Positions 52,600 to 61,944 of a stretch of 64,000 bases of DNA are shown one piece after another. Position 1 is the first letter of the stretch; every line of letters starts with the position of its first letter. The notes below the pieces were generated by a model. That model did not search any database. It had not been told where the DNA came from and worked only from the letters and a program-made list of their open reading frames with translations. The DNA lies in assembly GCA_021776415.1 (NCBI GenBank), contig JAJFFY010000056.1:1-64000 (forward strand). Direction: 5' to 3'. The DNA comes from Hyphococcus sp. (GTDB lineage Bacteria > Pseudomonadota > Alphaproteobacteria > Caulobacterales > Parvularculaceae). A program made the position numbers and the translations under genes.

Positions 52600-54963
52600 A
52601 TGAAAATTTCTGTTATCGGCGGTGGACCCGGCGGGCTCTATTTCGCTCTGCTCACAAAAAAACGTAATCCCGACTACGAGATAGATGTTTATGAGCAAAA
52701 CCAGGCCGATGACACGTTTGGTTTTGGCGTCGTGTTTTCTGATGAAACGCTGGATGAGTTTTTAAGCGCCGATCCTGAATCTTACGAATTGATCCGGAGT
52801 AATTTCGCCTATTGGACAGATATCGTCATTGAAAACCAGAGCGTCCGTACGGTTATCGGCGGCAATGGTTTTGCCGGATGTTCGCGCATGACGCTGTTGC
52901 AGATGCTGCACAAGCGCTGCGGTGCGGTCGGCGTCAACATTCACTTTTCTACCGCCATAGATGTGGACAAGTTGGAGGAGACCTTCACGGACAGCGATAT
53001 CATCATCGCCGCGGACGGGGTGAACAGCGCGGTCCGGGAAAAATACAAGGACGCCTTCGGCGCCAAGACCGAGCTGATGCGCAACAAATTCACCTGGCTC
53101 GGTTCAACCCGGCCGCTTGACGCTTTCACTTTCTTTTTTAAAAAAACCGATCATGGCCATTTCTGCGCTCATGCATATCAGTATGAGAAGGGTCATTCGA
53201 CCTGGGTAGTGGAGACAACGCCGGAATGCTGGGCGACCTCTGGCTTTGAGGCGATGAGTGAGGAAGACACCACGCACGCTCTGGAGGAGGTTTTCAAAGA
53301 CGAGTTAGACGGCCATTCTTTCATCACCAACCGGTCGATCTGGCGCAATTTCCCGAAAATCACCTGCAAAAAATGGAACCATGGCAAGATTGTCCTGCTC
53401 GGCGACAATAAAGCTACCGCGCATTGGTCAATCGGATCGGGCACCAAGCTGGCGATGGAATGCGCCATCGCCCTTTCCGATGCCGTTGTAAAACATGGGC
53501 GCGATTTACCGCGCGCTTTTGCTGATTACGAAAACGAGCGCCGCACGCCAGTCGAGATCACCCAGCACAATGCGCAAGTCTCCCTCACTTGGTTTGAGAA
53601 TATGCCGCTGCATTGGTCGAAACCGACATACGCTTTTGCATTCTCTGTGATGTCGCGGGGAAAATCCGTCACCTGGGATAATTTGAAACTGCGCGATGCG
53701 GCGTTTCTTGAAAAGGCGGAGCAGGAATTCTACGGGCGATACGAGCAAGAGACTGGCCGCGACATCGCCGCCGATCGCCCGACGCCAATGTTCACACCAT
53801 TTGACTTACGCGACCTCACAACCCCCAACCGGGTGGTGATGGCGCCGATGGCGCAATATTGCGCCGTGGAAGGCGACCTCACCGACTGGCATTTCAGCCA
53901 TTATATCGCGCGGGCAATCGGCGGCGCGGGTCTGATCATCGCCGAGATGACCTGCCCTACGCCCGATGCGCGCATCACTACCGGTTGTACTGGCTTGTGG
54001 AGCGACGACCAGGAAGCGCAATGGAAGCGCATCACCGCTTTCATTCATGCCGAAACGCAAAGCAAAATCGCACTTCAGCTTGGCCATGCCGGACGCAAGG
54101 GCTCAACCTTTACGCCCGACATAGGCGCTGGCATGGATATGCCAATGGACGATGGCAACTGGCCGATCTATTCCGCCTCACCCATCCCTTACAATGACGC
54201 CTCGCAAACCCCGATTGAGATGACGCGCGCGCAGATGGACGCGGTGCGCGACAGCTTTGTCGCCTCGGCAAAGCGCGCCGACCGCGCCGGGTTTGACATG
54301 CTGGAGTTGCACTGCGCCCATGGCTATTTGCTGGCGAGTTTTTTGTCGCCTCTTACCAATCAGCGAGCGGATGAATATGGCGGCGCCGTCGCCAACCGCG
54401 TTAAATACCCGGTCGAGATTTTCAAAGCAATACGAGCCGTTTGGCCGAGCGACAAACCCATGTCAGTACGTCTGTCGTCAAGCGACTGGGCCGATGGCGG
54501 ACTGACGCTGGACGATTTGAGGAAAATCTCCAGGGCGTTCAAAGACGCAGGCGTTGATATCATTCACGCCTCATCCGGTCAGACCGTACCATGGCAAAAA
54601 CCTACCTATGGGCGGATGTGGCAAACACCCTTCGCCGAGTTTATCAAACATGCCGTGGACATTCCAACCATCGCAGTCGGCGACATCACCCTGCCAGAAC
54701 AGATCAACACCATCATTGCCGATGACCGCGCGGATTTATGCGCACTGGCGCGTCCGCATCTAAACACGCCGTTCTTCACCCGCCAGGCTGCCGGGCATTA
54801 CAACGTGAAACAAGTCGGCAGCAAACCCATGGGCTGGCCAATCCAACTGCAAACTGGCGAATACCAGCTCTACCGGGAAGCAGAAAAGAGTAATGAGAAA
54901 GCTCTAGACCTTGCGATTAAAGCTAGGCCAAACCGGCGGCATTATCAGAAGGCGGAGGAATGA
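52600..54963 (+). CDS. Fused FAD hydroxylase and OYE reductase (salicylyl-/2-aminobenzoyl-CoA type)
   Basis: A 787-aa two-domain flavoenzyme. Residues 1-380 are a class A FAD monooxygenase: VIGGGPGGLYFALLTKK (FAD), FGFGVVFSDETLDEF, and GDNKATAHWSIGSGTKLAME near 270-290. Residues 395-770 are an OYE domain: TPFDLRDLTTPNRVVMAPMA, QLGHAGRKGS and LELHCAHGYLLASFLSPLTN. This fusion is the one known from salicylyl-CoA 5-hydroxylase and from 2-aminobenzoyl-CoA monooxygenase/reductase, which hydroxylates and then reduces the ring of the CoA thioester. Which substrate is used here is open. A Trp-like route upstream (Ior, isatin hydrolase-like cyclase) favours 2-aminobenzoyl-CoA. Last gene of the plus operon. 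Confidence 0.9.
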   Translation: MKISVIGGGPGGLYFALLTKKRNPDYEIDVYEQNQADDTFGFGVVFSDETLDEFLSADPESYELIRSNFAYWTDIVIENQSVRTVIGGNGFAGCSRMTLLQMLHKRCGAVGVNIHFSTAIDVDKLEETFTDSDIIIAADGVNSAVREKYKDAFGAKTELMRNKFTWLGSTRPLDAFTFFFKKTDHGHFCAHAYQYEKGHSTWVVETTPECWATSGFEAMSEEDTTHALEEVFKDELDGHSFITNRSIWRNFPKITCKKWNHGKIVLLGDNKATAHWSIGSGTKLAMECAIALSDAVVKHGRDLPRAFADYENERRTPVEITQHNAQVSLTWFENMPLHWSKPTYAFAFSVMSRGKSVTWDNLKLRDAAFLEKAEQEFYGRYEQETGRDIAADRPTPMFTPFDLRDLTTPNRVVMAPMAQYCAVEGDLTDWHFSHYIARAIGGAGLIIAEMTCPTPDARITTGCTGLWSDDQEAQWKRITAFIHAETQSKIALQLGHAGRKGSTFTPDIGAGMDMPMDDGNWPIYSASPIPYNDASQTPIEMTRAQMDAVRDSFVASAKRADRAGFDMLELHCAHGYLLASFLSPLTNQRADEYGGAVANRVKYPVEIFKAIRAVWPSDKPMSVRLSSSDWADGGLTLDDLRKISRAFKDAGVDIIHASSGQTVPWQKPTYGRMWQTPFAEFIKHAVDIPTIAVGDITLPEQINTIIADDRADLCALARPHLNTPFFTRQAAGHYNVKQVGSKPMGWPIQLQTGEYQLYREAEKSNEKALDLAIKARPNRRHYQKAEE

Positions 54964-54987
54964 GGACGTGAGATTTTCACGCCAACA

Positions 54988-55431
54988 TCATTGTGCCGCC
55001 CGGGCAGCCAGCACAGCGCCTTGCCCTATCTGAGACACAAGACTAGCCGAGTCGAAGTAAATACGCTCATTGACGATCTTGTCTCCCTCAAAGAAGAATA
55101 ACGCTACGATCGGCACCCGGAAGGGTTTTCCGGTGGGCGCGCACCCATAGAACTCACCTTTGTTGGTGCCAAGGAGATCAAACTCGGCAATGACGCAAGC
55201 CTCCGCAAAGTGGAGGCGTACATTATCGTGGCGCTGGTCTGGAAACGCCGTTCGTGTGGCCGTGTAGTAAGCCATCACGGCTTCCGCGCCATCAAACACA
55301 TCTGTTGTCGCCATGATCTCATAGTGAGGCTTGTCGAAGGTCGCGAGCGTGCGCTCGAAATCTTGTGCGGCTTCTGATTCGAAATGCTCTTTGACAACCT
55401 CTTCACGGCGACGGCGCAGGGCTTCATCCAT
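54988..55431 (-). CDS. SnoaL-like NTF2-fold protein
   Basis: A 147-aa protein: EVVKEHFESEAAQDFERTLA, TFDKPHYEIMATTDVFDGAE, AVMAYYTATRTAFPDQRHDN and CAPTGKPFRVPIVALFFFEG, then DKIVNERIYFDSASL. It matches SnoaL-like polyketide cyclase or ester cyclase relatives, which bind hydrophobic substrates in a cone-shaped pocket. It is the last gene of the minus operon, 42 bases after the cyclase gene and convergent with the hydroxylase gene (25 bases apart). Role in the pathway unknown. Confidence 0.85.
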   Translation of the reverse strand: MDEALRRRREEVVKEHFESEAAQDFERTLATFDKPHYEIMATTDVFDGAEAVMAYYTATRTAFPDQRHDNVRLHFAEACVIAEFDLLGTNKGEFYGCAPTGKPFRVPIVALFFFEGDKIVNERIYFDSASLVSQIGQGAVLAARAAQ

Positions 55432-55473
55432 CGATTTTCTCCCACTCTTTGTTGTTTACCCCTAATAACTTAC

Positions 55474-56244
55474 TCACCCGACCAGCGCCAGCACGCGCAA
55501 GGGACTGCCAGATCCATCCTTAATCTTTAGAGGCGCAGCGATGATCAGGGCGCCTTTGGGCGGCAGTTGGTCGAGGTTGCGGAGACATTGCAGGCCAAAT
55601 TTGCCGGCGCCATGGAGGATGGTGTGCGCGGGGTAAGCGGGGTCAAATCCGCCCGCCTGCCCGGCGTCGGTGCCGATGGTCTCAACGCCGAACCCGGCAA
55701 CGTCGCGCTCCTCAACCAGATAACGCACTGCTCCGGCGTCCGGTCCCGGCGAGTGGGGGCCGTCATCGCGCATGTTCAAATATTCAGCGTAGTTGCGCTT
55801 TGACCAATCAGTTCGAAACAGCGCCCAGCGCCCGGCGGGAATGGCGCCGTGCTGGTCTTCCCAGGCTTTGATATGATCCGCTGTCAGAATAAAGTCTTCG
55901 TCCGCAGCAACGTCGTTCGAGAAGTCCAAGACACAGGCCGGCCGCACGAATTTTTCCGCCGCGATTGTATCAACCGATCCGTTTGGTAAATCCTTACCGC
56001 TCACCCAATGCACCGGTGCATCAAAATGCGTGCCCGTATGTTCGTTGCAACTGAATTTTCGCCAGTACCATGCCGGGCCGCGCTCGTCATAGCGCGAGAC
56101 TTCCTCGATCTCAAACCCGGCGCATTGACCAAACTCCGGCGGCAGGATCAATGTCGGAAATTCCGGTTCTAGCGTGTGGGTGAGATCAATTGTTTTGATG
56201 GCGCCCGACATCAGCGCCTCGGAAAACTCCGCCAGCTTAGTCAT
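55474..56244 (-). CDS. Cyclase-family hydrolase (isatin hydrolase / kynurenine formamidase-like)
   Basis: A 256-aa metal-dependent amidohydrolase of the cyclase family. The signature CNEHTGTHFDAPVHW is near residues 66-80 and supplies His/His/Asp metal ligands. SGKDLPNGSVDTI and HTILHGAGKFGLQCLRNLDQ follow, then LPPKGALIIAAPLKIKDGSG at the end, which contribute to the pocket. Relatives include KynB and isatin hydrolase, which opens the lactam of isatin to isatinate using Mn. With Ior and the CoA hydroxylase in this cluster, an indole-derived lactam or formamide is a natural candidate substrate, but this is inference. Confidence 0.88.
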   Translation of the reverse strand: MTKLAEFSEALMSGAIKTIDLTHTLEPEFPTLILPPEFGQCAGFEIEEVSRYDERGPAWYWRKFSCNEHTGTHFDAPVHWVSGKDLPNGSVDTIAAEKFVRPACVLDFSNDVAADEDFILTADHIKAWEDQHGAIPAGRWALFRTDWSKRNYAEYLNMRDDGPHSPGPDAGAVRYLVEERDVAGFGVETIGTDAGQAGGFDPAYPAHTILHGAGKFGLQCLRNLDQLPPKGALIIAAPLKIKDGSGSPLRVLALVG

Positions 56245-56248
56245 GTCA

Positions 56249-56749
56249 TCATTCCTTTATTTTTGCTCTGTCGTATGGCGAGCGATTAAGGTTCTCACGG
56301 ATGCGTTTTAGCACATCCGTCAACTGAGTAATCTTCCGAGTTTCAATTCCTTCAAAGGCGCGCTCATACACACTTTTTCCAATCGACTGAACCATCTCCA
56401 AGGTTTTACGCGCTTTCGCGGTCAATCGTATTTGAATGATGCGGCGATCGCCATCAAGCGCGCGCCGCGCCACAAGGCCCTGCGCTTCCATGCGCGTCAA
56501 CATCCGCGTGACCGTCGGCATTTTTGTCACTGATCGACGCGCGAGGTCGCCAACCGAGCTGGGGCTTTTGTCATCCAGCAGCATCAATATACGCCATTGC
56601 ATCGTATCAAGATCATAGGCTTTGAGCGCCTCAGACATCTCTTCATTATAGGTGGCCGCCGCCCTATTCAAATTGTAGAGCGCATAATCGTCGAGCATGA
56701 ACGCCTTATCACCCGGCCCTGGGCTTAACCTTTGTACGGGCGCCGCCAT
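56249..56749 (-). CDS. MarR-family regulator of the minus-strand operon
   Basis: A 166-aa winged-helix protein: YALYNLNRAAATYNEEMSEA, MQWRILMLLDDKSPSSVGDL, ARRSVTKMPTVTRMLTRMEA, then QGLVARRALDGDRRIIQIRL. Its ATG shares one base with the IorB stop (TGATG), and the cyclase gene follows after 4 bases, so it sits inside the operon it probably controls. A TACTTTA half-site identical to the palindrome of the other operon occurs upstream of IorA (60495-60501), so cross-talk between the two MarR proteins is possible. Confidence 0.9.
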   Translation of the reverse strand: MAAPVQRLSPGPGDKAFMLDDYALYNLNRAAATYNEEMSEALKAYDLDTMQWRILMLLDDKSPSSVGDLARRSVTKMPTVTRMLTRMEAQGLVARRALDGDRRIIQIRLTAKARKTLEMVQSIGKSVYERAFEGIETRKITQLTDVLKRIRENLNRSPYDRAKIKE

Positions 56750-58278
56750 CAGGCGGCTCTCTTGCCGGGTTGCAGGCTGCGGATCGCCGCGCTGAGCGCG
56801 ACGCCCTCCTCATCAGAGAGCGCCGCGGTTTTTAGCAAGGCCAGCGTTTGCGCCGGCGCCGGTGTTTGTTTGACCTCATCAAGCAGCGCCCAGAGCCGCG
56901 CATAATTGGCAAGCCCGCGCTCATGGGTTTCCCCATAGCCCTTGATCAGACGTTGCAACCCGGCGACCTCACAGGCGAGGGCGTAATCGCCGCGCGCTGT
57001 AATCTCTATGTTCGTAATCCAATCATCGATGCGCATCTCTTCGGTCTTGAATCGGTAACTGGCCCGGCGCAAAAATTTCAGCGATGCCATGAAACTAAGC
57101 AATAAAAATCCACGCAGCTTGGTTACCGGAATACGGCGCCCCTTTTTGAAGAATATGCCAAGCCCGTTTCGCAATGCCGGAGTTGAAAGTATTTTCGCGC
57201 CGAGCCAGGCTGGCGCCAGATCGCAAATTTCCTTAAGGCGCGGGTGCATATATTCAAAGACGTGAACGATCTGGCCGTCTTCTGCACGCACATCCTTGCG
57301 GAATCTAGCAAACCGGCTGGCCCGGGTTTTGAGGTCCGCGACGCGGATGGTGTCCTCAAACGCCATCCACAAGGCAAGATGCTGTGCCGTCTCGCGCGTC
57401 AGCCGCCAGTCTTGTTGCGCGCCGCCAAGTTCCTCATCCAACGCGTAAATGCGAGCTATGCGATCAAGGTATAAATCCGCATAACGCATGTCTTGGTAAT
57501 CAACGAGTTTTTTCAAGCCCTCATTCAACGTGAAATGCGCGGGCTCGGGAAACTCGCCAGTCATGCGTGTCAAAAGACTGCTGACAGCGCTGGAGGCAAA
57601 CACTTGTTTGGCGGCGGCAGGCGATTGAGGCGGCGCGTTAGTGGTGCTGTCGCTATGGGCGTTGGCGTAACCCATCTCAAAACCGGCAAGATTGCTGTCT
57701 ACCGCCCGGCCCGACTGGCGGATGGTTTCCTCAAAGGCGCCGCGGGCGAAAGGCAACGCACCCGACCCGGCAAGGGCGCCAAACGTCACCGCGCTAATAA
57801 CAGCGCCGGCAGACGCCGCCGCCGCTTCCATATCATCAATGATAAACCGGTGTGCGGCTGTTTGCGCCACTGTAATAATCTCGTCAGCGCCTAGGCGGCC
57901 ATCGCCAAGGTGGATCTTTTCCGCAATTGCATAGACGCGATGGCTTGACGCAAGCAGTGTTGTCTTGTCGGTGACCAGCCCACGGCTGATCGCCCGGCCG
58001 GCTTCCATTATCTCCAGCGCCAAAACGATATCCACATCACCCGGAACCGGCATGAGGGCCAGAACCGGCGCGCAGGGTTTTCCCGTCAGCAATTCTTCCG
58101 GAAATAGCTCAATATAATATACCGTCGCGCCGGTGCGCTGAGCGACGCCGGGCACCGAGGTTGACTGCGCGATATAGCCAGAGCGCTCTGCAAGACTGAC
58201 AATCCAGCCGGTGAGTACGCCGCCGCCCTGCCCGCCAAGTGCGTTTATGGAAATCTTGATCGGGCACGCATCGGTCAT
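56749..58278 (-). CDS. iorB: Indolepyruvate oxidoreductase subunit beta, long form
   Basis: A 509-aa protein. The N-terminal 190 residues are the PFOR gamma-type domain (INALGGQGGGVLTGWIVSLA, then STSVPGVAQRTGATVYYIEL). The C-terminal 300 residues (from about GEFPEPAHFTLNEGLKKLVD) form the DUF6537-type extension found in aerobic bacterial Ior enzymes and absent from the roughly 200-aa archaeal IorB. With IorA it converts arylpyruvates to arylacetyl-CoA. It overlaps IorA by four bases. The extension is variable and its role is not known. Confidence 0.9.
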   Translation of the reverse strand: MTDACPIKISINALGGQGGGVLTGWIVSLAERSGYIAQSTSVPGVAQRTGATVYYIELFPEELLTGKPCAPVLALMPVPGDVDIVLALEIMEAGRAISRGLVTDKTTLLASSHRVYAIAEKIHLGDGRLGADEIITVAQTAAHRFIIDDMEAAAASAGAVISAVTFGALAGSGALPFARGAFEETIRQSGRAVDSNLAGFEMGYANAHSDSTTNAPPQSPAAAKQVFASSAVSSLLTRMTGEFPEPAHFTLNEGLKKLVDYQDMRYADLYLDRIARIYALDEELGGAQQDWRLTRETAQHLALWMAFEDTIRVADLKTRASRFARFRKDVRAEDGQIVHVFEYMHPRLKEICDLAPAWLGAKILSTPALRNGLGIFFKKGRRIPVTKLRGFLLLSFMASLKFLRRASYRFKTEEMRIDDWITNIEITARGDYALACEVAGLQRLIKGYGETHERGLANYARLWALLDEVKQTPAPAQTLALLKTAALSDEEGVALSAAIRSLQPGKRAA

Positions 58279-60431
58279 GATGACGCCTCGAACGAGTATT
58301 TAGCGCGAGCGCGATCGCCACGCTTTTGGATATAGGATATTACTGCGTCGCGTGTGGCGGAAAGAATCTTGTCGGCGAGGGAAGGATTATGGATGAGCTC
58401 CGCGCGATAAAATGACGGGCACAAAATGGCCGCATGGGCGTTCTCACCGCAGACGCCGCAACCAACACAGTCATTATTGACATAGGCGACAGGATCCTCG
58501 CGCAGTGGATCAGGATTATCTTTCAGCGTCAGCGACGGGCACCCCGAGAGCCGTATACAAGCGTGATCGCCAGTACAGGTATCTGGATCAACGCCATAAC
58601 GCACGCGCACAACGCGCTTGCCGTCATGGATCGCCTTAATGCGGATTGGCGCTTCGCGGCGCTGCCGGTTGAGCATGCATTCCGACTGCGCGATAATGAC
58701 CTTCGGCCCTTTTTTAGGCGTCATCATCGCGTCCTTCAGGGTCCTTTTCATGGCGCCAATATCGTAAGTGTTGACCTCTTTCAGCCACTCAACGCCGATC
58801 CCGCGCACTGCCTTTGCAATTGAGTTATTGGTGTGTTTGGTTTTATGATCAGCGCGCGACGACAAAATCTCCTGGCCGCCCGTCGCGGCGGCGTATCCAT
58901 TGTCGATTATCACCAGCACATTGTCATTACGATTGAAAACCGCGCTGCCGACGCCGCTTGTCAGACCATTATGCCAAAAGCCGCCATCACCCATGATGGA
59001 GATGGTGCGCTTTGAGGCGCTGGTATTGAACGCCGAGGCGCCGGACCAGCCAAGACCATACCCCATGGTCGTGTTGCCAATATCGAAAGGCGGCAGAATT
59101 GAAAACAGATGGCAACCTATATCGCAGCTGACATGGAATTTTCCGATATCTTTTTGCAACAATTTCATGGCGGAAAAAACCGGGCGCTCAGGACAGCCTG
59201 TACAAAATCCCGCGGGGCGTTGCGGCACGATTTCCGCAATCGTTTTTTGCTCGTCAGCCGGCAAGGGTGAAATGGCGGCGATAGCGCTTGCCGTGACCAG
59301 CGACGGCGCATAGGCGTCAAAGAATTTCCGCAAGCCCGCCAGTATGACCTGGCCGGTATATTCGCCAGCCCGCGGCAAAATTTTCTTACCGACGACTTTT
59401 GCCTGAATGTCCGCATTGCGCAGGATCGTGTTCAGCGCTTGCTCGATATAGTCCGGTTGTCCCTCTTCGATGATCAGAACGGCTTTTTTATCGAGACAAA
59501 AGCCTTTTACTTCGTCCTCAATCAGCGGGTAAGTGACATTGAGACAATAAATAGGAATCCTGGTTTCGCCAAAGCAATCGGACAATCCGGCAAGTTCCAG
59601 CGCGCGGATTAGCGTATTGTAAAGCCCGCCCTGAACGATGAGGCCAATGTCACCCGCGGCGCCGCCAAGAAATTCGTTGAGGTGATGGCTTTTGATATAT
59701 TCAACAGCGGCTGGCCAGCGATGCTCCACTTTTTCGATTTCATGGACAAAGTTCGACGGCGGCAACACCACACGGCCATAATCGCGGACCGGGTTTTCCA
59801 TTGCATCACGCAATGTGAATGTCGGCGCGAGATTATCCTTGGCTGTAAATGATCCGTAGACGTGACAGGCGCGAACGCGCAATTCCAGCATGACCGGCGT
59901 GTTCGACGCCTCCGACAGTTGAAAGCCCTTTTCGACCATATCAACGATCGACGTCAGGTTGGGCCGTGGATCGAGGAGCCACATTTGCGACTTCATCGCG
60001 AAGGCGTGCGTTCGCTCCTGCATGATAGAGGAGCCTTCACCATAATCTTCGCCGACAATGACCAGAGCTCCGCCAATGACACCGCTCGAGGCTACGCTCG
60101 CCAGCGCATCAGAAGCGACATTGGTGCCGACCGTGGATTTCCAGGTCACAGCGCCGCGCAACGGATAGTTGACGGAAGCGGCAAGCATAGCAGCAGCGGC
60201 GGCTTCGCTGGCGCTGGCTTCAAAATGTACGTTCAGCTCACTGAGAATATCTTGCGCATCCGCAAGCACGTCCATCAGATGGGAAATTGGTGCTCCCTGA
60301 TATCCACCGACATAAGAAACGCCTGACTGTAACAACGCTTTGGTGACCGCGAGAATTCCCTCGCCCCGAAAAATCTCTCCGTTCCCAATGCGGAGATGCT
60401 CGACTTCCTTCGCGAAAGATCGCTCAGCCAT
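58275..60431 (-). CDS. iorA: Indolepyruvate oxidoreductase subunit alpha
   Basis: A 718-aa thiamine-diphosphate enzyme that oxidatively decarboxylates indolepyruvate or related arylpyruvates to the acyl-CoA, passing electrons to ferredoxin or a similar carrier. Pyrimidine-binding part: GGYQGAPISHLMDVLADAQD and NVASDALASVASSGVIGG. FCTGCPERPVF leads into the TPP-binding segment GDGGFWHNGLTSGVGSAVFN. The C-terminus has two cysteine groups for Fe-S clusters: CTGDHACIRLSGC, then CVGCGVCGENAHAAILC. First gene of the ior block, 131 bases downstream of the transporter gene, which leaves room for its own promoter. Confidence 0.95.
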   Translation of the reverse strand: MAERSFAKEVEHLRIGNGEIFRGEGILAVTKALLQSGVSYVGGYQGAPISHLMDVLADAQDILSELNVHFEASASEAAAAAMLAASVNYPLRGAVTWKSTVGTNVASDALASVASSGVIGGALVIVGEDYGEGSSIMQERTHAFAMKSQMWLLDPRPNLTSIVDMVEKGFQLSEASNTPVMLELRVRACHVYGSFTAKDNLAPTFTLRDAMENPVRDYGRVVLPPSNFVHEIEKVEHRWPAAVEYIKSHHLNEFLGGAAGDIGLIVQGGLYNTLIRALELAGLSDCFGETRIPIYCLNVTYPLIEDEVKGFCLDKKAVLIIEEGQPDYIEQALNTILRNADIQAKVVGKKILPRAGEYTGQVILAGLRKFFDAYAPSLVTASAIAAISPLPADEQKTIAEIVPQRPAGFCTGCPERPVFSAMKLLQKDIGKFHVSCDIGCHLFSILPPFDIGNTTMGYGLGWSGASAFNTSASKRTISIMGDGGFWHNGLTSGVGSAVFNRNDNVLVIIDNGYAAATGGQEILSSRADHKTKHTNNSIAKAVRGIGVEWLKEVNTYDIGAMKRTLKDAMMTPKKGPKVIIAQSECMLNRQRREAPIRIKAIHDGKRVVRVRYGVDPDTCTGDHACIRLSGCPSLTLKDNPDPLREDPVAYVNNDCVGCGVCGENAHAAILCPSFYRAELIHNPSLADKILSATRDAVISYIQKRGDRARAKYSFEASS

Positions 60432-60562
60432 GTCGCCTCATTCCCACCCCCAACAAAGAGGCTCCCAAAGGATGTCGATGAGGTTGCCCTATTTTACTTT
60501 ACTTTTCAATTGATAATAATAATTTTGTTGCTTTGACGATGCTTACGGCGTTTGTAAGCTCC

Positions 60563-61918
60563 CTATTTCCACAAAGCGATCAGAGCAATCGCGGCGGGAA
60601 CGATCAGCCGCAGACCCCATAGCCAGAATTTTTCCAAGCCCGCCGGCATCCCCAACTTTCCTTTCAGGCTACGGCCAACAACCCAACCCGTGAATAGTGC
60701 GATCATCAACCCGTTAAAAGGCAATAAAATGCTGGCAATCGTGAAATCCATAATATCAAAAATGTTCTTGCCCCCATAGCCAGGGACAAAATTCAGCGGA
60801 GTAAGTTCACTCCAGATATTGAAAGACAACAACGCCGCAATACCTACCAGCCATGCGGCGCAACCCGCGACCAGCGTTGCGCGGATGCGAGTAAAATTGC
60901 GCCGTTCTTCGAGCCAGGCAACGACCGGTTCCAGCGTCCCTACACCGGTTGTGAAAGCAGCAAAAAACAACAGAACAAAAAAACCGGCGCCAATAACACC
61001 ACCGCCCGCCATCTGCCCGAAAGCCGTAGGCAAGGTGACGAACAACAATCCTGGCCCGCCCGCAGGATCGAGCCCATGCACAAATACAAAAGGAAATATA
61101 ATGAATCCCGCCAGCAATGCGACAGCCGTATCGACGAAGCAAATCATCGCCACAGCGCGTGTGAGCGAGACATCCTCAGAGACATAGGCGCCATAGGTAA
61201 TCATCACGCCGACGCCTATCGCCAGAGAGAAAAATGCCTGGCCCATTGCCAGAACCACGGTCTTACCGGTCACAGCGGAAAAATCAGGTTGCAAGAGAAA
61301 AGCCGCGGCGCTTTTCATATCGGCCGTCAATGCTGCATAGACCATCAAGCCGATCAGCAATATGAAAAGCGCAGGCATTAAGATCTTTGACAGCCGTTCA
61401 ATACCGCCCTGCACGCCCCGCATCAGGACGCCCATGACGCCGATCATGAACAGGCTGTGTGTCGCCAGAAGGCGCGCAGGATTACCTAACATAGTGTCGA
61501 ATTGAGCTTGCGCTGCCGCGCCGTCGGCTTGGCCAGCCTGCCCCATCAGGCCGGTAGCAGCAAAATCAACAACCCAGCCACCAACAACCGAATAATAGGC
61601 GATGCCGACAAACGGAATAAAAATGCTCATGATACCGATTATCATCCAGAACCGGTTGGCGCTATTTCGTGCAACCAGAGATCTGATAGTATGAACTGCA
61701 CTGCCGCCGCCCTCACGGCCCAGCGCCAATTCAGCCAACATGATTGGCAAACCGATGATGAGAACACAGACAATATAGATCAAAACAAAAGCGCCGCCGC
61801 CATTTTCTCCGGCCAGGAATGGAAACCGCCAAAGGTTGCCCAACCCGACAGCGGCGCCGGCCGTGGCCAGAACAAAGCCCAAACCTGAAGACCAGGTCTT
61901 TGTGCGCGCATTCGCCAT
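60563..61918 (-). CDS. Sodium-dependent amino-acid transporter (NSS family)
   Basis: A 451-aa neurotransmitter:sodium symporter homologue with about 11-12 membrane helices. The first helices carry the Na+ and substrate site: LGFVLATAGAAVGLGNLWRF then PFLAGENGGGAFVLIYI, and GLPIMLAELALGREGG. Bacterial NSS proteins such as TnaT and MhsT import hydrophobic or aromatic amino acids with Na+. Position between the CDGSH-cupin gene and ior genes makes tryptophan, phenylalanine or tyrosine the likely cargo (inference). C-terminal helices end LIVPAAIALIALWK. Confidence 0.92.
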   Translation of the reverse strand: MANARTKTWSSGLGFVLATAGAAVGLGNLWRFPFLAGENGGGAFVLIYIVCVLIIGLPIMLAELALGREGGGSAVHTIRSLVARNSANRFWMIIGIMSIFIPFVGIAYYSVVGGWVVDFAATGLMGQAGQADGAAAQAQFDTMLGNPARLLATHSLFMIGVMGVLMRGVQGGIERLSKILMPALFILLIGLMVYAALTADMKSAAAFLLQPDFSAVTGKTVVLAMGQAFFSLAIGVGVMITYGAYVSEDVSLTRAVAMICFVDTAVALLAGFIIFPFVFVHGLDPAGGPGLLFVTLPTAFGQMAGGGVIGAGFFVLLFFAAFTTGVGTLEPVVAWLEERRNFTRIRATLVAGCAAWLVGIAALLSFNIWSELTPLNFVPGYGGKNIFDIMDFTIASILLPFNGLMIALFTGWVVGRSLKGKLGMPAGLEKFWLWGLRLIVPAAIALIALWK

Positions 61919-61944
61919 GCGATCCCTTCATCTGCTAAACAGCA

